This document shows, piece after piece, positions 38,301-48,800 of a DNA stretch of 64,000 nucleotides. Position numbers and translations under genes: made by a program. Position 1 is the stretch's first letter. The number at the start of each line of letters is the position of its first letter. The stretch comes from an uncultured Streptomyces sp. (GTDB lineage Bacteria > Actinomycetota > Actinomycetes > Streptomycetales > Streptomycetaceae): NCBI RefSeq assembly GCF_947488945.1, contig NZ_CANLBS010000010.1, positions 1 through 64,000 on the forward strand, written 5' to 3'. The notes beneath the pieces were generated by a model, which was not told the DNA's origin, did not search any database, and worked only from the letters and a program-made list of their open reading frames with translations.

Positions 38301-39780
38301 GCGGGTGCGGCTGGGCGGTATCGGGCGCCCGGTCCGGCGGTGCGGGCTCCGGCACGAGCGTCTCCCGCAGCTCCTCGGCGTATGCGGAGACGATGAACTC
38401 GGACAGCTCGGCCAGGGTGTTGTGCTCGAACAGCACCGTGATGTCGAGGTCGATGCCGAGCGTCCCGCCGAGGGTCCGGGCCACGTTCACCGCGAAGATC
38501 GAATCGAGCCCGTAGTCCGAGAAGGGCTCGTCCCGCCCGATTCTCGTCCGCGGGATGTCCAACGCCTCTGCCAGTACGTCGAGCGCGACGGCCTCGGTTC
38601 GGGCGCGCAGCCGGTCCGCGGGCCCGCTCCGGGAGCTGTGACCGGCCACGGCCCGCGCCGGACTCTCGCGCACCGGCTCGGTCTGCGTCGCGGGCGGACG
38701 CGGCAGGGCCGTCGTGCGCCGTACGACGCCGTCGCTCTCGGCCACGATGATCTGCTGTCCCAGATCCTCGGCATCCTGCGCGGGCAGGGCGATCGCGCGG
38801 AACCCCTCCTGCGTCAGGACGTGCCGCCAGCGGGCCGTGGAGAGCAGCGGGCTGCCCTGGATGCGCAGGTGCGGGTCCTCGTAGCGCCACCATCCGTCCA
38901 GGAGGCCGAACGAGAACTGGCTGAGCAGGTTGTTCGCGGTCAGCTCGTTCAGGACGAGCAGTCCGCCGGGCCTGAGCAGCGCCTTGGCGTTGCGCAGGGT
39001 GTGGCGGATGTCCCGGGTGGCGTGCAGGACATTGGCGGCCACCACGGCGTCGTACCCGCCGAGGGCGAGGCCCTGATCCGTGACCGGACGCTCGATGTCC
39101 AGGATTCTGCAGGTCAGTGAAGGATTCTCTGCGGCGAACGAACGCTCCGCGTGGTGCAGGAAGGCTTTTGATATGTCGGTGTAGCAGTACTCGCGCACGT
39201 CCAGTCGCGCGGACCGCAGCGCCTCCAGGACGACGGCGCTCGTGGCACCCGTGCCGGCGCCGATCTCCAGGATCCGCGCGGCGTCCGCCGTCAGGGACCG
39301 TGCCCGCCTTCGCAGTCGGGTCACCAGGTCGGCCGCCAGCACCTGGTTGAAGAACGCTGATGCCGGGTTGGTCGCGTAGGCGTTCTGCACCAGTTCCAGC
39401 GATCCTCCGGGGAAGATGACCTCGGTGGCCGGTCGCCGTCCGGTGAGAATGTCGGGTAAGGCACGCAGGGCGGTCTCCACCAGGAGGTGGGTGGCCGCGA
39501 GGTCGGGGTTCTCCCGCCACCGGGGCTTTTCCGTCTCCCACTCGCGCCACAACTGCTCGATCGGACGATGGCGCGTGGCGTCGTCGAGCAGGATCCTGCC
39601 GTCCCGCCGGTCGAGGTGGCCGGCTGCCTCGAACAGGCGCAGGCATTCTTCGAACCAGGCGCCGTATCCCGGCGCGAGGCCGGCGGACTCCCGTGCGGCC
39701 TCGGGAGTCTGCCCGGATTCACGGAACGCGCCGAGTGTGCGCAGATGGGACCAGAGGAAGTCGAGCAGGAGCTGTTTCAC
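35347..39780 (-). CDS. PKS: cMT-ACP-KS-ACP-TE with Cys thioesterase
   Basis: 1477 aa, GTG start with GAAGGGA upstream. It opens with a C-methyltransferase (LEIGAGTGATS, about residue 171) and an ACP (YGLDSIFA, 424), which complete the module left unfinished by the preceding protein. Then a KS without any AT (TTCSSSF, 658; ETHGMSS in place of EAHGTGT; KPCIGHTE), a second ACP (YGLNSLLL, 1122) and a thioesterase. The TE nucleophile motif is GFCLGG (about 1251): Cys instead of Ser, with the His in AANHM near the end. No AT within the protein marks it as trans-AT. By architecture this is the releasing end of the line. Confidence 0.9.
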   Translation of the reverse strand: MKQLLLDFLWSHLRTLGAFRESGQTPEAARESAGLAPGYGAWFEECLRLFEAAGHLDRRDGRILLDDATRHRPIEQLWREWETEKPRWRENPDLAATHLLVETALRALPDILTGRRPATEVIFPGGSLELVQNAYATNPASAFFNQVLAADLVTRLRRRARSLTADAARILEIGAGTGATSAVVLEALRSARLDVREYCYTDISKAFLHHAERSFAAENPSLTCRILDIERPVTDQGLALGGYDAVVAANVLHATRDIRHTLRNAKALLRPGGLLVLNELTANNLLSQFSFGLLDGWWRYEDPHLRIQGSPLLSTARWRHVLTQEGFRAIALPAQDAEDLGQQIIVAESDGVVRRTTALPRPPATQTEPVRESPARAVAGHSSRSGPADRLRARTEAVALDVLAEALDIPRTRIGRDEPFSDYGLDSIFAVNVARTLGGTLGIDLDITVLFEHNTLAELSEFIVSAYAEELRETLVPEPAPPDRAPDTAQPHPRPQPEPDEAALDAMAIVGMSARFPGADDTDEFWRVVEEGRRCITAPPQKRADWACHGDEAAALRGGFLDGAHEFDPLFFRMSMTEARQVTPELRLLLMTSWNAVEDAGYRPAELRKRPTGVFVATTQSEYRPAATDLMSLPSPAMVPNRISYLLDLNGPSEQSDTTCSSSFVALHRAIRSIRDGECEQALVGGVNLVMSPAGFDGMRAAGMLSPSGDVRPFQQGADGTARSEGVAAVLIKPLRRAIEDGDFVHCVVRGTGVAHGGRGVSFTAPNIKGMKAAVAHAYADAAIDPGAVDYIETHGMSSMLADSAELAALGAGLRSEDDSEDVTYLGSVKPCIGHTEVVSGLAALVKTAQAMRHGVIPALPGFGRLHPDLSLTGTRLRITAQNLPWPERTDDAGRPLPRRAGMHSFGIGGVNAHVVLEHHLASPTPDEDPGAQVLVLSAQSVDALRERARRLIHRLAEADPRSWADIAYTLQVGREAMSCRLAFVARSTDEAARLLGGWLGGDPDPLARVAFADGIDPAAAAAEYDGEPTQLDHVAQQWASGTSIDWDSMHRGARRRRIALPGYPFARRECFAEQAPRPDRTPHTGVGAPDGEAFVADLVASVLGLPRHEIDATRSLADYGLNSLLLVAMLGRISNAFPGFRPEWWQPHDTLNDVVARLPEAAAHPTRVPPPELVRLNGATRGRPVFWIHGALAGVESYRTIAERIDRPFYGIQARGLLTDNAPVEGVTAMAEYYTEVIRSVQPEGPYDVGGFCLGGIVAYEVTRLLQTQDQDVASLTMVDSPDATGLAKSNANGFQSARSAALQVVNSLLWPTGEKDPAVLRARLVHRDEVAEHLDEDAFVQQLAELAAGRGLAMSPAQTARFVRRNMAIQLAYQLGEHTISPLPRPEAVVATYFRNRRGLFLGEAEPYFQVTGETFSLDHVNYQQDWRRELPGLRLVDIDAANHMTILNDAEPLAAIEQTCLALYASDEIGASRD

Positions 39781-39804
39781 GGGGAGTCCCTTCGAAGGCC
39801 GCGG

Positions 39805-42800
39805 TCAGATCGCGAGCGCGGTCAGCTCTGCGGTGCGGGCGCGCAGCCGCTCCAGTTCGCCGGCCGGCGCGGCCGCCGGTTCCTGGACGTCGGTGGGGAC
39901 GGTGTCGGGCGGCACGGCCGTGGGCAGGACCACTTCGTCGTCGCCCAGAACGATGCCCCGGTTGCTCAGCGCGGGACTGAATTTCATCACCGTCAGCCTG
40001 CTGACCGGCGCCGCGCACAGTCGTTCGATCGTCGCCGTCAGCTCGTCCGGCTGGATGAGCGGCGCCTGCGCTCCGACCACGGCGCCCCGTTCCCCTTCGG
40101 TGGGCGCGTTGTTGAAGCAGTAGCCCAGGTTCAGCACTTTCCCGGCGGCGCCGTAGCGGCGTCGCACCGTCAGGGCGAACGAATCGAGGAAGGTGCAGGC
40201 GGCCGCGTAGTTCGCCTGCTTGATGGCTTTGAGGTAGGAGTTGATCGAGGACAGGAACAGTGCGAAGTCGAGCGCTTCACCGCCGAACACCTGCATGCAC
40301 CGGACGCTTGCGTCGACCTTGCCGCGCAGCACGTCCTCGAACTGCGCCTCGCTCATCCGGGCCACGCTCGCCCCCGAGAACACCAGGCCCGCGTGGATGA
40401 CGCCGTGCACCGCGCCGAACCGTCGGACGATCCCGTCCTTCGCCGCCCGCAGGGACGCGAGGTCGGTGGCGTCGCACCGCAGGTACAGCGGCGGGGGCCC
40501 GTCCGCGCCGGCCGCCCGGGCGACAGCGGCTTCGATGCGGGCGTCCTGCGGCCTGCGTCCGAGCCACACCACCTGGGCGCGGTACCTGCGGATCATGTAC
40601 TCGCTGATGACCGTGCCCAGGGCGCCCGCCCCGCCGATGATGACGTAGGTGCCGCCCTGCCGCAGCCGGGACGACGTCGGCGCGGCCGGCTGAACGGTCA
40701 TCAGCCGCTGCTCGTGCCACCGGCCGTCGCGGTGGACGCGCAGGTTGCCGTCCGGGTCCGCGGCCAGGCCGAGCACGGCGGCGAGGGACGGCGCTCCGTA
40801 GTCCTCGACGTCCGCCACCCGGACCCGCCAGTTCGGGTACTCCTTCGCGACCGACCCCGCCAGGCCGGCGACACCGGCGTGCGCCGGATCGACGGCCTCG
40901 CCCTCATGGGCGGCGTGCGCCCGTTCGGTGATCAGGGTCAGGCCCAGGGAGCGATCGCCGTACCCTGCGGCCAGAAGTGCTTTCACCGTGCGGAAGGCGT
41001 GCAGCGATCCGGTGGACTGGCCTTCGACGACGCTCGCACCGGACCGGTCGTCCACGGCGCCGGGCGCCACCCAGATCAGATGGTCGAGTCGCGGGGCCGA
41101 CCGGACGGACCTCCCCAGCTCGTCGTGAGAACCCTGCGACGGGTCCGCTACCACGTGCGCGCCCGGCAGTCGCGCGAGGAGAGCGTCCCGCGCCTGACCC
41201 GGCGAGGCGATGACGCCCACGGACTCGGAACTTCGCGGCCATGTCGTGGATGCCGTCCGCGGAAGGGGATCCCAGACCGGCACCAGCGTGGCGGCACCGT
41301 CCACCGGATCGGGCCTCTGCTCGGTTCGACGGCCTGCGATGCCTCGCAGACGCAGGCACACCGTGCCGTCGTCGGTCGCGAGGTCGATGTCGATCCGGTC
41401 CGCGCCGCGCGCGTCCTCGGCACGGCGGACCAGGGCCCACATCGTGCTCGCGCCGGGGGCGAGGATCTCGGCCGACTTGATGCCGAACACCAACCCGCCC
41501 CGTTCGTCACCGTCGAGCAGTCGCATGCACTGCATCGCCGAGTCCACCAGCGCCGGGTGCGGCGCGGGTCCGTCCGGGATTCCCGACGACCCGCCGGGCA
41601 GACGCAGTTGGGCGAGCACCGCGTCGTCGCCGCGGTGCACGGCCACGACCCCCTGGAACGTGGGGCCGTAGGTGATGCCGCGGTCCCGCCACTCGGCGTA
41701 GAACCGCTGGGGGTCGAACGCCGTGGACCGGAAGTCCCGGAGCAACGCGGGCAGATCGAGCGCCCGTGCAGCCGTCGGCCTCGCGGTGGACACCTCGCCC
41801 TGACAGTGGAGAACGGGCTCGTCCCCGGCGGACTCCGTGGAGGACACCGTGAACCGGGTGACGTCGCCGTCGGCGCGGAGAACCACCCGCACCGCACGCG
41901 GCGCCCCCGACACCGAGAGGGGCCGCAGGAAGGCGATGTCGTGCAGGCGAACCGCGTCGCCCGCGTTCTCCCCCGCCGCCGCCGCGACCCACTGCAGGTA
42001 CAGGGCCCCCGGGACGATCCCGGTTCCCCGTACCTGGTGTTCACGCAGGTAGAGCTCGTGATCGGTGAGGACTTCTCCGTCGCGCCGCGGCCCGTCGTCC
42101 GCCGCCGCGCGGTCCGGCAGTGCGTAGCGTTCGGCTTCGAAGGGGTAGCCGGGCAGCGGGACGCGGCGGTAGCGGCTGTCGCGGAACAACCCGGCGAAGT
42201 CGGGTACCTCGCCGTCGAGGAACCGCTGGGCGAGTGCCCGCAGCGCGGAGTCCCGCGATGCCGAGTCCGCGCTCGGTGCCGGGATCTCCGGACCCGAAAG
42301 CCAGGTGGTGCACCGGCTCTCCAGTTCAGCGACGTCCCGGACCACACTCGCCCATCGATGCCGCAGGTGCCTGCGGCCGAGCAGAAGTGTGTGGCTCACG
42401 TCGCCGATGTCGAGGTCCGGATGCTCGCCGCAGTGGCGCGCGAGCCGGGTCACCTGTTCGCGCAGGGCGTGCTCCGTCGCCGCGGACAGCACGACCAACC
42501 GGGCCCCGTCCTGCCTGTCCCGCGGCGGTGTGCGCGGCACCGACGGCTGCTCGATGACGGCGTGGGCGTTGGTTCCGCTCGCGCCGAGCGACGTGACCGC
42601 GGCGCGCCGGCTGCCGCCGTCGGGCGCGTCCCACCGCTTCGGCTCCGTGTGCACGAAGAACGGGCTGCCGGCCAGCGTGACGCTGGGGTTCGTCGCGGTG
42701 TGGTGGGGAAGACCGGGAATCACCTCGTGCCTCATCGCCAGCAGTGCCTTGATGACGCCGATCACGCCGGCCGCGGCCTGCGCGTGGCCGATGGATGCCT

Positions 42801-45800
42801 TGGTCGAGCCGAGCGAGCAGAACCGCTCGGCGTCCGTGAAGCCGCGGAACGCCCGGTCGAGCGCCCGGAATTCCACCGGGTCGCCGAGCTTGGTGCCGGT
42901 GCCGTGTGCCTCGACCAGCCTGATCCCCGCGGGGTCTATGGCGAAGTCCCGGTAGATCTGCCGGATCAGCCGTTCCTGCGCCGTCCCGTTCGGCGCGGCG
43001 ATGCCGTTCGTGGTGCCGTTCTGGTTGATCCCGATTCCACGGATCACGCCATGGATGTGGTCGCCGTCCGCCTCGGCGTCCGAGAGCCGTTTGAGGACCA
43101 GCGCACCGACCCCCTCGGCCGGCACGAATCCGTCGGCCGCCTGGTCGAACGAACGGCACCGGCCCGTCGGGGAGAGCATCCCGGCCCGCGACGCCGCCAG
43201 ATACAGCCGGGGCGAGTTCTGGACGTAGACCCCGCCCGCGATCGCCGTGGTGACCTCGCCCGCCCACAGCGCCTGACACGCGAGGTAGAGGGAGACCAGC
43301 GAGCTGGAGCAGGCGGTGTCGACCGCGATCGCCGGCCCGTGCAGATCCAGGTAGTAGGCGATGCGGGACGGCACCAGCGAGTTCATGTTGCCCCACAGCG
43401 CCTGGCCCGGGTAGTGGGCCGGCCCCGTCAGGTCCAGGTAGTCGCCCGCGGCGCAGCCCACGTAGACGCCGCACCGGTCGCGGTCGAGCGACTCACCCGC
43501 GTGGCCCGCGTCCTCGAGCGCCCGCCACGCTTCCTGGAGGAACAACCGCTGCTGCGGCTCCATGTAGAGGGCTTCCGCACCGGAGATCCCGAAGAAGAGC
43601 GGGTCGAACTCGTCGACGCCGTCCAGGAGACCTCCGTCCAGGCAGACGCTGCCCAGCGACGCGAGGTCCCAGCGCGACACCTTCGAGACGGCGTCACGGC
43701 CGGAGACCAGCAGGTCCCAGAACTCGTCGGCATCACGGGCGCCCGGGAACCGGCCGCTCATGCCGACGATCGCGACGGGCTCCCGGCCACCGCCCGACGG
43801 CCCGGACACCGCGGACGGCGGGGAGGTGACGGACGGCCCGGAGGCGACGGGCAGCTCGGAGGCGACGGGCGGCTCGGGCACTGTCACAGGCAGCTCGGGT
43901 ACCGCGGTCACGAGGGCGGTACCTTCCTCGTCGACGATGAAACGCGTCAGCCGCCTGATCGACGGGTTCTCGAACAGCACGCTCGGATCGAGGTCGGTGT
44001 TCAGCGACTCGTTGAGCCGGTGCACCAGGGAGACGCCGGTGAGCGAGTCCAGTCCGTAGTCGGCGAAGGGTTTGTCGCCCGCGAGTTCGTCCGCGGTCAG
44101 CTTCAGGGTTTCGGCGAGGGTCCGCTCGACGGTCGCGCGGACGTGCTCCTCGGGCGAACGGGACGCGGCGGGCCCCGGATCCCGGCGCGGGACGGGCGAA
44201 CCGGCGCGCGCCAGCAGTACCTGCTGGCCCAGGTCGCGCGCGGGCTCCGCCAGCAGCTCCACCGTGTCGAATCCGCACTCCCGCAACACCTCGCGCCAGG
44301 TGTCCGGGGACAGCGCCGGTCCGCCCCGGATGCGCCTTCCGTCCGCGAACCGCCACCACCCTTCGAGGAGCCCGAAGGTCAGGTGCGACCACCAGTCGTT
44401 GCGGGCCAGTTCGTTGAGTACGAGGACTCCGCCGGGCCGCAGCAGTGCTCCGGCATGACGCACCGCCTGCACGATGTCCTTGGTGGCGTGCAGGACGTTG
44501 TTGGCGACGACGATGTCGTAGTGGCCCTCGGCGAGTCCCTGTGCGCCGGGTTCCCGCTCCACGTCGAAGGTCGTGAAGGACACGTACGGCACGTGGCCGG
44601 CGAACCGCCGCTCCGCCTCGATCAGGAACGCCTTCGACACGTCGGTATAGCAGTACTCGGCGAGGTCGCGGCCCTTCAGCCGGTCGAAAACGCGTTCGCT
44701 CGTGCTGCCGGTGCCCGCGCCGATCTCCAGCAGCCGGACCGTGCCGCGCCGGGCGTCCACCTCCGCGCGCACCACGCCGGCGGTCACGTCGTTGAAGTAG
44801 TCGGCCGTCGCGTTCCCCCGGTACGCCGGTTCGACCAGCTCGAACGAGCCGCCCGGGAACATGACCGCCGTGGCCTTCGTCCGCCCGGACAGGATCGCGG
44901 GCAGGGCATCGACCATGCGCTCGGTCAGGCCGGTCTTGGCCGCCAGCTCCCGATCGTCGGCATGGGCGTCCTTCCACGCGCGCCAGGCACGCCACGCCTG
45001 TTCGAGGCCCGGCGCGTTCCTCCTGGGCGCCACGAAACCGCCCTCACGAACGAGTTCTCCGTGGCTCAGCAGCACGGTCACCGTGTGGTCGAGCCACTGG
45101 GCGAAGGACGGCGTGATCCCCTGCCCGATCAGGTCGCGGCGAACGGGCGCGTCGAAGAGTCCCGCCGCCACGAGCTGTGCGAGCACGAGTGGGCGCGAGA
45201 GGCTGTCCATCTCGTCCGCGGCGGACGTGCGACCGGACAGGTACGTCTCGACGCTCCCGGGCCCGGCCGCGGCCACGAGCAACGACGTCGCGTCGAGCGG
45301 GTCGGCGGTGCGAGCGGCCGACGCCGCCCCGGCCGCCGGCCAGTACCGCTTTCCGGCGAACGGATACGTCGGCAGACTCACCCGCACCGGCGGATTCGAG
45401 CCGCGGTGGGCGTGCCACTCGATGTCGACGCCGTTGACCCAGAGCGGCGCGACCTTGTCCCACTCCCCGCGTTCGACCCACCGGGCGGCCAGGTCCCGCA
45501 GCTCCCCGGGGCGGGCGAAGAGGCCGAGCAGCTCGTCCTCGGGCCGGCGGGCCGTACCTTCGAACACCGTTCCGCGCGCCCCGCGCTCGACGTACGCCTG
45601 GAGGGTGGCGATCAGCCCGTCGACGTCGTTCGCCAGGAAGACCACTCGTTCGGCCATCGGCCGCCGCCCGACCTGCAGCGTGTGGGCGAGCGACGCGAGA
45701 TCGCCGTGCGCGTCCCGGTATCCCGGCAGGAATTCCAGAAGCTGCCGGACGAGGGCGCCGAGCCGCTCCCCGTCGCGGGCCGAGAGGATCACGGCGTGGG

Positions 45801-48800
45801 GGCCGGGACGTCCGGCGGCGCGCGCACCGGTCGGCGCCTGCTCCAGTACCGCGTGCACGTTGGTGCCGCCGATCCCGAAGGAGCTCAGTCCCGCCCGCGC
45901 GGGCCCGTCGCCGTCCAGCGGAAGATTCCGGTCGGCCACGAAGAACGGCGACTCCTCCCAGTCGATCTCCGAGCTCGGCGCGTCGCAGTGCAGGGTCCGC
46001 GGCACCTCTCCGTGCTGAAGAGCCAGTGCCACCTTGATGAGGCCGGCGATGCCGGCAGCCGCGTCCAGGTGGCCTATGTTGCTCTTGACCGAGCCGATGC
46101 CGCAGTACTGGCTGCGTTCCGTGTAGTGGCGGTACGCCTCGGTCAGGGCCGCGACCTCGATGGGATCGCCGAGCCTCGTGCCCGTGCCGTGGGCTTCGAC
46201 GTAGCTGATCGTCGACGGGTCCGTGCCCGCCTTGTCCAGCGCCTTGCGGATCACTTCGGCCTGGCCGCGCACACCGGGCGCGTAGAAGCCCGCTTTGTCT
46301 CCGCCGTCGTTGTTCACCGCGATACCGCGGATCAGGCAGTAGATGTGATCGCCGGCAGCGATCGCCTCACTGGCGCGCTTGAGGACGACCACTCCGACAC
46401 CTTCACCGCCGGACATGCCGTCGGCGCCGTCGGCGAACGCACGGCTGCGCCCGTCGCTCGAGAAGTTCAGGCCGGGCTGGTGCACGTAGCCCAGTTCCCC
46501 CGCGGAGAACAGGCTGGCCGCGCCGACGATCGCCTGCTGGGCATCGCCGGCCAGGAGTCCCTGGCAGGCGACGTGCACCGCGCTCAGCGCCGAAGAGCAG
46601 TTGGTGCTCACCGCCATGCTGGGACCGTGCAGGCCCAGCTTGGTGGAGATCATCGTGGGCACCGTGCCGCCTTGGGCGAACAGCCACGCGGCGTAGGTTT
46701 CGGAGTCGGCCAGGACTCGGGGGCCCGACGCGTTGGCCATCAGAGCGGGGAGCAGTGCCTGGTAGAAGTTCGTGCTCGTGGACGTGGTGACGCTGGTATC
46801 GGGAACGTCCTCCGGGCGGTAACCGGCGTCCTCCAGCGCCTGCCAGGCGTGCTGCAGCAGCAGGCGTGCCTGGGGGTCCATGAACTCGGCGTCACGGGGG
46901 GAGATGTCGAAGAACGCCGCGTCGAATTCCGCCCTGCCGTCCACGACCGACCGCTGCGGCACATAGCCGGGCCGGGTGATCAGTTCTTCCGGCACTCCGA
47001 GCGCACGCAGTTCCTCGGCCGACCACGACGTGCCACCGCTGCGTCCTTCCACGAGGGCGGACCAGAAGGCCCGGTGGTCGATGGCTCCCGGGAACCGGCA
47101 GGAGATGCCGATGACCGCGATCGAGTCGTCGAACGAGGCGTCGAGCGAGGCGTCGTCGGATGCCGGAGAAGTCTGGTGCGGATCAGGGTGCTGCTCGGGC
47201 CCGACCGGCTGCGCCGCAGGTGTGTGCCCGGCAGGCAGCAGGCCCGTCAGGTGCCGGGCCATCGCCGCGACGGAGGGGTGCGCGAAAACGCTGGTGGGTC
47301 GCAGTGAGCAGCCGAACTCGCGGTTGATCCGCGCCACCGCTTCGATGGCCGCGAAGGAGTCCCCGCCGATGTCGAAGAAGCCTGCGGCGCGGTCGATGTC
47401 GCGCGCGCCCAGCACCTCTTCGAAGATCCCGCGCACCGTCCGCTCGATGTCGGGCGCGGCCACCGGACCTTCGGTGGCCGCGAGCGGTGCCGTCCGGGCG
47501 GCACCGGCCAGCTTCGCCCGGTCGACCTTGCCGTGCGGCGTGAGCGGAAAGGCGTCCAGGGCCACGAATGCGGCGGGCAGCATGTAGGCGGGGAGGGTCT
47601 TGGCGAGTTCCGCGCGCAGCAGCGCGGAGTCGACCGGCGCGTCCCCGTTCCTGGTGTAGTAGGCGGTGAGGCGGTCCGACAGGCCGGCGTGTTCGAGCAG
47701 GACGACACTTCGGCCGATGTCCGGACGTGCCTCCAGGACCGCCTCGATCTCACCGGGTTCGATGCGGTGGCCGCGCAGTTTGACCTGGTTGTCCGTCCGG
47801 CCCAGGACGACGATCTCGCCGTTCGGCAGCCGGCGCGCGCGGTCGCCGGTCCGGTAGAGCCGTCCCGGCCCGAACGGGTTGTCCAGGAAGCGTTCGGCCG
47901 TCAGCTCCGGCTTCCGGTGGTAGCCGAGGGCGACCCCGTCGCCGGCGATGTGCAGCTCGCCGGTCACGCCGATGGGCAGAGGGCTCACGTTCTGGTCGAG
48001 GACGTACAGTTGGGTGTTCGCGAGGGGGCTGCCGATGGTCACCGGCTCCTCACGGCGCAGCCGCTTGGCCGCCGACCAGATGGTCGTCTCCGTGGGCCCG
48101 TACAGGTTCCATGCCTCGCCGCGCGCCACGAGTTGGTCCTTCAGGCCGTCGGGCAACGCCTCGCCGCCGCACAGCATCGTGACGCCCTCGGTGTTCTGCC
48201 AGCCGACGCGTACCAGCATGGCCCAGGTCGCCGGCGTGGCCTGCAGGAGGGTGGGCCGCCATTCGGCGACCTTGTCGGCCAGCAGGGTCGCGTCGGCGGC
48301 CGTGGCCGATTCACAGACGTAGACCTGCCCGCCGGTGATCAGGGGGAGGTAGAGCTCCAGGGCGGCGATGTCGAAGCTGTGCGTGGTGATGGCCAGCAGC
48401 CGGTCACTGGAGGTCACTCCCAGCGTGTGCGCCATGGCCAGCAGGAAGTTGGTCAGTGCCGTGTGCGGAACCACGACACCCTTGGGCTTCCCCGTGCTGC
48501 CCGAGGTGTAGATGATGTAGGCGGCCGACGGTGCCGAGGCACGCGAGTCCGGCGTATCGGCGCTCGTCTCCCCCGTCGCCGGCCCCGCCCCGCCGGCCTG
48601 ATCATCCGGGCGGTCCGTCGGGTACAGTCTCGCCTCCGGCGTGGCCAGGGCCGCCAGCCCGTCCATCACCGCCTCGTGGCAGAGGACGAGTTGCGCACCG
48701 CTGTCCTCGACCATGGAGGAGAGGCGGTCGGCGGGCAGCCGGCCGTCCAGGGGCAGGTACACCGCGCCGAGTTTCATCACGGCGAGAAGGGCCACGACAA

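Noticed and set aside
39487..47307. 2606-codon plus-strand open frame
   Set aside because: It runs antisense through the NRPS-PKS gene, whose minus-strand frame has all expected domains; the plus frame is low-complexity and GC-driven.
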